From Nymphaea colorata (Eukaryota > Streptophyta > Magnoliopsida > Nymphaeales > Nymphaeaceae): a DNA stretch of 64,000 nucleotides. Below the pieces are notes generated by a model. It saw nothing but the letters and a program-made list of their open reading frames with translations. It made no database searches and was not told the origin of the DNA. The stretch spans positions 7,782,334 through 7,846,333 of the forward strand of contig NC_045147.1 in NCBI RefSeq assembly GCF_008831285.2, read 5' to 3'. Position numbers and translations under genes: made by a program. Below are positions 56,081 to 64,000 of this stretch, piece by piece (positions within the stretch are counted from its first letter, which is position 1; each line of letters starts with the position of its first letter).

Positions 56081-59000
56081 ATATATACATATTTTTGGTA
56101 TATAGACATACACCAAAGCTTTTAAAAGCTATGAAATGTATTGCATCTTACATGTCATCTTGCTTTCGAAGACTTTGATTGAAATGCAAGCACAACAAGT
56201 GCCTTCATATACTCTCTTTCCCTTGATGTGGGCATCACAAATAATTGTGATCAATTTATCCCTATTCATTTGCAATCAATAATATGCTAGAAATATGATT
56301 CATACAGTCCTCTCTCTAAAATCAATACACTAGACCACATGCAACAAGCACATGATGCATGTAGCTTTTTCTTCTCACAGCTATGATTTTCCTCAACATA
56401 AAGGAAATTATATTTACAAATGTTCAAATGCAACAAAGAGCACAAACAAGCATACAACCATAACAACTTGCTATTACTAAAGCAGCATCAGCATAGGTTG
56501 AGCATGAACAAGTTAGCAACCATAAATACTAGTTTAGAAATATATATTCGATAAGAACATGTATTGCCACCAAATCATACGACAAGCTACAAAAAGTTTA
56601 TAACTATTGATTTTATTAGAAGGAAAGTTTGCATTCATATGATGATATACCAACTTACAATGGTTTGTGGATTTTCTCGTTGTTAGAAGATTAAAAATGT
56701 TTTTGCACTTTAACATCCAATTGCTAAGGATGGAGAAGTTTGATGATGCTTCGTAGATAATAATCATGGCACAAATATGAAACACAAGCAACCATTGAAT
56801 AAGAAACACCTAGATAATGTGCCATGATAACTTTATTGGTAACACACATTCTCTTATCAATTAACTCAACTAAATTGACAAATTAGGTGGTTATGGATAA
56901 TGATAATGAAATATGCTAACAAGATTAGTTTGGGGAACTGTTCTTAATGTGAATGTTACAGTATAAGGCATCTCTCATTTCCTTCCTTTCCCTACACACT
57001 CATTCACTTGCTATGTTAAGTCTACCACTTTCTTGGTCAATTTCTCAATCTTCTTTTCCCTCCCCCTCTTTTCATCTGAATTCATGTTGTCCCCACATGA
57101 AAAGGACAAATCTTATTCGAGAGCTTCAAATTTTTTTAGAGGTTTCATTTTCTTGCTCATGTTCATGGTGGATTAGGGTTGTTTTATGTGTTTGATGATT
57201 CATGGAATCAGAGAAAAGAGTAGAATAGGAGAGGAATAGGAGGAGGAGGAGGATTAGGACAAAGAAGTAGAGAAGAAGAAGATAGGGAGGATATGGATTG
57301 AGCAGACGCTAGGAGGCAGAGGCATGGAGGTGAATCCTCCATCGAGAAAGTTTAACTTTGATGTGCAAAGGTGGGATGAGGAAAAAGTGAAGCCAGAAGG
57401 TTGTAGTTGAAAGAGCAAGCTTGCTCACGCAACCTGGGTAAGTGGGTTTTGCCTTATCCTCATTGTTCTGATTCTCTTTCCTTGGTTTTACTTGATGCTC
57501 AGTTTTAGGTTTTTTTCCAGTTTTTTGGATTTTTTGTTAAATTTGGAGCTCTTGTTAATTTTTTTTCCACACAATTTGAGGAGCATTTGTATCCCTCCCC
57601 GCTCTCTCTCTGGGCCATTTCCAAAATGCATCATCATTCCCTTTCAGAACTTCTCCCTCTTTCTTTTTATCTATTCCCTAGCCTTCATCTCACACACTCT
57701 CTCTTTTTTATTTTAGAAGGGATTTTCATTGAAGTTTTTGATAGGATTTATTTTTTTGTCCTTTTTGCTGAATGGTGATGGCCAGTTTAGTTGTTGTAAC
57801 TCTTTCTAGGCAACAACTTCAAAGGCCATAGTAAAAAACATGGATTAGACTAGAAACTGTTTGAAAATAGGTAAAAGTCCTTGATGGATTTGTTTTAATA
57901 CTTCACCTACTTGATTTTTTGTCAGCTAAATAATTGTTCCTTTTCTCCAATAGATGATCTAATCAATGTCGTGATATGCTCGATTTTTCATCCGCGTTTA
58001 TCTCCTCTTCTAATGTGTGGCAAAAAAAATGGCTTGTTTCATAACACTGCATGTGTCGTTCTTTTTTATGTTGCTTGACTAATGAGCTTCTCGAATTTCT
58101 TCTGCTATTTTATCCTCTTCATGGTCTATCGTTGCTGCTCATATGAGATCTATATGTTCCATGATCTCAATTCCTTGTTTCCCTTAACTTTTCTTGTATA
58201 TTTTTTCTCTTAAGCATTTGATTTGAGGTGGCATACTACCATCTGCAATAATTGCTTGGAAGGGCTATTGCTAATGTATGCTTACATCATGTCAAAAATT
58301 TTCAATTGTCCTGTTCATAACATTTTTTCCTTTTGAAAGTGATGCATTGCCCCATCATGGTGTTACTTATGTTTCCATTGACTCTCTAATAATTAGGAAC
58401 TAATCATTCCTAATGATCAGTTTAACATCGAAAAGTCTTCTAACACGACTAGATTGAAATTTTATAAGATAGAAAAAGTTCAGACTTTATCTTTGAACTT
58501 CTATAAACAGCAATCCCAATTTTATGATTGCTAACCTAACATGCTATTTCTTTAAGGATGATAACATGCAATATATTCTTGATTTGAATGACCAAAAACC
58601 TTTGAACTATTAATTATGATAAAGGCAAATACAATTTCTATTTCTATATGTATGCATAAGATACAACGTGTGCATATTAGAGGGAGAGAGAGACAGAGGC
58701 TTCACAATTTCTATAGATGAATTTAACAAATTCCATTTTCTCCTTGAACTATCAGAATGAAGTTGTTGATGAAAGAATGTGAATTTTCTTAAAGAACAAA
58801 GAAGTGTTTCTATTACTTTTTTTTTCCTTTCATGCTTTTTCGGGTTTAAAGTTACATAATGCTTGAGGCTAAACATTGCCAAAAAAGGTATTTTGACACA
58901 CTTTTAAGGAAAAAAAAAAGCTTGGTGTTATGCATAAAAGAGAATGTTTTGGTGTTTTTTTTCTAATGCTATTTGACCAACAAATATGTTTATTTGTATG

Positions 59001-59795
59001 TATAACTAAATATCATTCGTCATGTTTTAATGTGTGCTATCCTATTATTTTGCAAAAGCCAATCATATGGATAGGTTGAGCACAACTTTTTTATAAGAAT
59101 CATGCTTAAAAAATTGATGTGTTGTGAGATCTTGAATGTCAGCCCCTTGATTTTCATTCTCCCATGTGTGTGTGTGTGTGTGTTTGTGTGTCTGTATCAC
59201 CATGGGACAACAAACCTGAGTCATCCAATCTATGATCGAACACCTAAGATCTTCCCCCTCCTCCACCCTCTCTCCTCTAACAGCCAGTGTCTCTCCCCCT
59301 ATGTGATGGCAAGGGGACAGCTGCCATGGCTTCCTCTTAATCTTCTCCCATTATCAAGCGGAGGGAGCCCTCAATGCCCTCCACCTAAAAATGACTGGAG
59401 GGTAAGGGGGAGCCGCCGGGACTCCCCCTTTCCCTCCACTCACGATTGTGGGTGAAGGATTTCAGAGAGAGATTTGCCTAGTGTGTTGTTATACCTTTTG
59501 CATATCACCCAAAAAAAAAAGATTGCTTGAGCTTTGACTATTCCCATTTAAAGTCACCTCAACACTCTAGGTTCACCAGCAAAAATTTAGAACTATAAGT
59601 TCTCGAGTTAGTCAGCTCGAAACTCACTCCTAGTGAGATATTAAATCCATAAATAAACAAGTTCTTGTGCAATACCAAAGGAGCAATCCCTTAACCATAC
59701 ATATATTTCTATTTCCTCCATTACAACCTTTTAATTAATAGTGACAATCACTGCTTGGTTTCAATATAGTCCCTTCTTCACAACTTTCAAACTAT
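56081..59795. other. Intergenic, nothing recognised
   Basis: Open frames of 60-117 codons occur (for example 59102-59455, which crosses a TG repeat), with no family motif. The GC-richer patch 59200-59460 is unassigned. Confidence 0.45.
59165..59191. repeat. (TG)n microsatellite, interrupted
   Basis: Short TG run with one TTT interruption. Confidence 0.9.
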
Positions 59796-59909
59796 CAACT
59801 TGATTGCGGACGACCCTAACGCCCAAAGCAAACTAGTCGGCTGAACTTAGCAACTTGATTGCAGAAGACCCTAATGCCCAAAGCAAACTAGTTGGCAAGG
59901 TGAACTTAG
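59796..59909 (+). repeat. Two-copy tandem repeat, ~56-bp unit
   Basis: Units at 59796-59850 and 59851-59909 share CAACTTGATTGC, CCCAAAGCAAACTAGT and GTGAACTTAG-like ends, with few changes. Confidence 0.9.
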
Positions 59910-60260
59910 TGCGACCACAGGCAAGCACAAGGAGACAAGTGTGTCCAGACTAAGCAAGAGGACAAGAGAAGAAGAGCATCCGAGGTCAAAGCAGGCTCAA
60001 CATGCATATGGTTGAAGACATCATATGGGACCCAGGAGGGGCGTGCCTAGCCTATCTTCTACAGCAGCCAATGGCCAACCAAGGCGAGGTGGGTGTGTGC
60101 CCAATCACATATCAGCACTTTAGAAGCCATCTTAGATCAAGATGTGCTCAGGCGAACATGGGAAAGTGCAGGCTGAGCGCCCAATTCATTTCTTATTTTT
60201 TGTCTGAGTTAGTGACTCGTTTTTACTTATGTACTATTTCATTTACTTTAGAGTTGCTTT

Positions 60261-62901
60261 TGTAACGTCTCAACCTGAGACAAGAGTAGGAACTGGTTCA
60301 GCCAAACTATAAAGGCTAAAACCGACACAATGATATTAAGCTTTTGGAAATGAAAATTTGAGATTTCTCTCTCTTCCCCCGCATGGACATTCTTGGCCCC
60401 TAGGGTGTGGCCGTGAGGCACTACAACCCAAATTGCTCTTTATCGTGTGAGTTGATTGTCAGAAAATCCAGAGAGGTAATGGCCAGTTGTTACCACCGGA
60501 GGATTCGACAGTGTTTTCCTCAACCTACGGTGCATTCTCTTTGACAACGGGAGAGTTTAGAGGCCGAGGAGCAGCGGTACCTGCATAGGAGAGGAATAGC
60601 ACATGTGGTTCTGTCGGAGGATCTCAACTTGCACATCGACTACCCGCGACAATCTACAAGATAAGTACCGAATCTCCTAGGTGCTTACAGTAGTTTGCTG
60701 GTTTCCATCCGATTGTGTTAATCTAACGAGAGGACAACCTATACATTTGAGAGATATCTCGTCTAACTTAGGTTTGTCCTAACACATTTGAACATAGATC
60801 AAAGATCAAAACCAATCAAGCTATTAGGAGAAGTTCTGGCGCATTTAGCCATTTATTCGACAACAGTCTAACACTGGCCTTTATCCGAACGGTCTTGGGG
60901 TTGATACAGTCATTCTCGTGCGAGCATACTGATTAAATTGGGTCTTATTTTAAGGCGAGAAATTAAGGACAACCAAGAAGGAGGTATTCGGCTGTACTTT
61001 TGCTGAATATAAAGAGCTGGAACCTGTGGCTACCATTTTTTGATCAACAGATGTATTCCAGCGAACAGACGGTGAAATGACAATGGAACCTATATCATTT
61101 TGTTGGTCAGCATCTAAGGCACGATCTATCCAAGTTTGAGACGATTCAGAGTTCTAATGGAGGTGGAACTTGCGGCAAGAGATTGGGTTCTAACTTCCAC
61201 ACTTGCAGTCAAGGGAGCCGAGACTGACAGGTCTGATCAGTCATCGGGATCTGGTGATCCTCCAGAGTTTAGATCAGAATATCATCATCAACTGGATCGT
61301 CCAGGAGTTAGGAACATTCTGACCAATTTTGGGCCAGAATGGAGCAGTATTTCCAGCGTTATAGCCATCGGCTGGAATTCAGCCATTGCACCAGCGACTG
61401 GCCAGAACCCTAGCACGGAAGGAGAAATCGCGTTTTAGTTCATTTCTAGAATTACCCTTTGCGTTTGAATTATTTCCATGGATGTCCTCAACTGCTCGTG
61501 TGTTGATTAAGCCAATCAAGGAGGGCAATTTGGGGAATTCATAATTGGAAGGCAGATCTCGACGCCAAGGAGAAAGGATATCCAAGATCAATTCGGAAGG
61601 ACACTTGGCACCTCATTGGGAAAGAAATCAAATAATTTCCAAGAGGAGCTGCCACGTGTGGCTTGAGGATATCTTGCCTTGCACCATCTTTGGGAGGAGC
61701 CCAAATTGGAAGGAAAGGAAATACAGAGGAGATTGCAACGTGGAAGGTGGCTGTCACATGAGATCTTAAAAGGGAGGTCTCGTGCAATATTCTTGGAAGA
61801 AGATTGACCCGGAACCTACCGAAACCGAAGGTAATCCTTGTGCCAAAGTAGGAGGGCTTGAACCGGCTGGAGAGGATCTCCCTAAAAAAGAGAGGAGTTC
61901 AAATTAGGAGAGGGAATAGCTGCCACATGGGCCAGTAGTGTCCTCCTCCAGCTAGCGCTCCCTATTCAGAAGGAGATCTAATCGGAAGGTGGCTCATCCA
62001 TCATCTTTTGGAAAGAAGAACAGCCAGCGAGTGTACTCATTTTGGAAGGTTGACTGCACTAACCTAGGAGGAGATCAGTTCAGAAAGAAGATCACGCCAA
62101 GACCTTGAGCCGAGACTTGAAGGAAGACCTTCCACGTGCTTGGAGGAAAAGACCACACCAACTTAGGAAGGTGATCTTTTCTAGCATGAACCTGATAGAG
62201 TCAAAGAGATCAACATCCTAACTTGGGAAGGTGACCAACGAAGCCTAGACGTGGGCCACCATCCTTGCATTGATCAAGAAGGGGCAGTCAAACCCACGCT
62301 CAAGGATAACTAGGACGTGGTTGCGGTCCACTTGAGGAGAACGTTGAATGCCAAGGTGCAGCCAAGGCTGCCAGAATTCATCCTTAGTGACAGCTAAAGA
62401 AGACCTCGGACGTAGCCCCGAGAGGTGAGAATCTACATCACCCTCTAGTACTCGGGTGGGGTGTGGTTTGCAGCCGGCTTTAGCCAATCTAGCCGACTGT
62501 GGATTTCTTCGAAGCACTCTTGCTTAGGACACAATCCCGGGCTGATTAAGACCACCTAGGGGTAATTCGAGATATGGTTTGTATTTGCCTAGGCATGGTT
62601 TGACAGGTTTGGATGTATAAATGTGCATGACTGAGTGAGTTTGAGTGCAATTTTGTATCGTTCTCGGTTGTAATAAACCTCACATCCTTGTAGTTCTTGT
62701 AGTAGGTAAAACTTGGGCCGGATTTAACCTCACTTGTAAATCTATCCTAGGGTTAAATTTGAGCTGGGCTTGCTGTCCCGCCAGGTGAAAAATTGTATAA
62801 TCCTAACATTGTTGAACCATAGTGCGCCTCCCTCCATAGATCTTGAGAATAGGTTCGGTCTTCGGCAGCATTTTCCGTCGTTGCTAGGACCAACCCAAGC
62901 A
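60261..62901 (+). repeat. LTR-like region of an unidentified retrotransposon
   Basis: It starts TGTAACGTCT and ends ...CCAAGCA just before a primer-binding-site-like sequence. It contains a TTGTAATAAACC polyadenylation-like signal (~62670) about 230 bp before the end, as in an R-U5 region. The composition is richer in GC than the rest of the window. From ~61540 to 62250 short GGAAGG/GCCACGTG-like motifs recur. An alternative is a separate LTR ending near 60784 (CCTAACA), with a second element starting after it. The matching 3' LTR would lie outside the window. Confidence 0.35.
61136..61438 (+). other. Unrecognised 100-codon open frame in the LTR-like region
   Basis: Open from the ATG at 61136 to a stop at 61436-61438. 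The sequence is polar with no motif known to me. LTRs rarely encode protein, so it may be chance. Confidence 0.15.
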
Positions 62902-62903
62902 AT

Positions 62904-62915
62904 TGATATCAAAGC
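62904..62915 (+). other. Primer-binding-site-like sequence
   Basis: TGATATCAAAGC matches 10 of 12 bases of the tRNA-Met initiator site and is followed by GAG, as in many plant LTR elements. Confidence 0.5.
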
Positions 62916-62955
62916 GAGTTTGGAGTTCCAAGCACACTGAAAATATCAGTTACAA

Positions 62956-63055
62956 CAGCCATATCCAGACGGCTTGTGGTTGAAGGACTAAAACACAAAA
63001 ACAGGCAGCCATATCCAGACGGCTTGTGGTTGAAGGACTAAAACACAGAAACAGG
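62956..63055 (+). repeat. Two-copy tandem repeat, 50-bp unit
   Basis: 62956-63005 and 63006-63055 are nearly identical (one A/G change): CAGCCATATCCAGACGGCTT and onward. Confidence 0.95.
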
Positions 63056-64000
63056 CTACCACAGCCAGTAGGAAAGATCAGTCGAGTGCCTAGGGTAAAT
63101 GAGTTCGGAATCTTCTGAAATTTTGTGGGAAGGTGCATAACTATTATGGATTCAAGGGAAAATGGTGCACTGGACTTGATTTTTCCTAAAATTTCAGGTC
63201 CCAGACCCTATACCAGTCACTCAGGCCGGACGGACACATTCTGTCCGGGGTGTAGATTTTATTTGGGGTGTAGTCGGCGAGGGTAATTGGAGTGTTACAG
63301 TGGGCTATTCATTTCGTATTGACCTGAAATTTTGTGGAGGGTCATATAACTATTTGATCTTCGTGCTGACCAAGTTTGAGGTCTGAATTCCACCGATTAC
63401 TAGAGTAGTGCTTTAGGCTACCATCAGCCTATTATTACCCTTAGGACTATGGTTATGCACAAGGCATAACTCTAGGGTGATCGAACCCAAGGTGCACAGC
63501 AGTTTAGGTCCACACGTGGACCCGGCTGGCAGCTACCGAGGCACCAAGTGGGTGCAGCAGCAGGCGAGCCTACTTCCCCTCCCTTGTGGAAGACCACTCT
63601 CTGGCTGTGCCCAAGTCATTTGGCCAGCACACTGCCGTCGGCACCAGGCGAGTGCAGTAGTGAGAGGTTGGAGGGCTGCACCCAATGCAGCCAAGGCTGA
63701 GCTCAATGGAGCAATCCCTATGAGGGCTCAGTCCACAAAAGATTTTCAGACCTTGACGACAAGTCAAAAGAGAAAAAAGGGCTTTGTAATGGCTTAAGAG
63801 AAAGACCTAGCATATACGAGTGGGGTATACACCAGAAGGACGTCACCTTGATGGCCGGAACCGAAATGAGAAAAGACCCATGAATAGAGATTATCACAGC
63901 TGTAAGAAATCCAGATTGTGACCTCATGTTTCTCAATCCTACTATTCAGGAGTTTCATTTTGAGCTTGAGATTGATAAAGGGCATCAGGAGTTTTGGGTG
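63056..64000 (+). other. Probable leader/internal start of the LTR element, unassigned
   Basis: The longest frame is 63477-63797 (106 codons), rich in Ala, Arg, Gln and Pro with no recognisable Gag motif. The region may be leader or decayed Gag. Confidence 0.25.

Overview
This window is nuclear DNA of a flowering plant. The signs are an organelle-type PPR gene, relics of FAR1, acyl-CoA oxidase and plant carbamoyl-phosphate synthase genes, plant-type Ty1/copia and Ty3/gypsy elements primed by initiator tRNA-Met, a plant L1-type LINE and a Tourist-like MITE. It is AT-rich and dense in transposons. I cannot name the species. Only one gene looks intact: the intronless PPR gene at 32683-34212 (minus strand).

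Layout. 1-1764: two nested copia remnants. 2.6-5.9 kb: a possible host gene or old repeat, with a TATA box, a candidate first exon and a terminal exon-like segment. A diverged copy of its 3' part lies 50 kb away at 55.0-56.1 kb. 7.7-9.2 kb: a decayed FAR1/MULE-type coding region with a recent ~558-bp tandem duplication. 11.1-24.5 kb: one old copia element broken by two insertions. Its 5' LTR is split by a 6.15-kb mosaic (11187-17340) holding two inverted acyl-CoA oxidase fragments, a carbamoyl-phosphate synthase fragment and a fold-back repeat. Its reverse transcriptase region is split by a ~3-kb CACTA-like insertion that itself carries a Tourist MITE. 24.7-29.0 kb: a decayed LINE on the minus strand. 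29.0-30.0 kb: the 3' end of another copia element. 32.7-34.2 kb: the PPR gene. 34.9-36.1 kb: a tandem duplication with long AT and CT runs. 36.4 kb: a strong ~104-bp hairpin. 36.7-37.8 kb: an orphan LINE ORF1 (DUF4283-type) relic. 41.5-44.6 kb: a decayed Ty3/gypsy element, minus strand. 46418-51861: a structurally complete copia element, minus strand, with a 5-bp target-site duplication (GGTAC). It lies between two exon-like segments that may belong to a broken host gene. 60.3-64.0 kb: an LTR-like, more GC-rich region with a primer-binding site and probable start of an internal region.

The window is therefore mainly a record of nested transposition and gene-fragment capture, not a pathway. 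The most unusual object is the mosaic insertion inside the copia LTR. Protein family calls come from reading translations by eye against remembered family motifs. No database search was possible, and boundaries marked approximate may be off by tens of bases.
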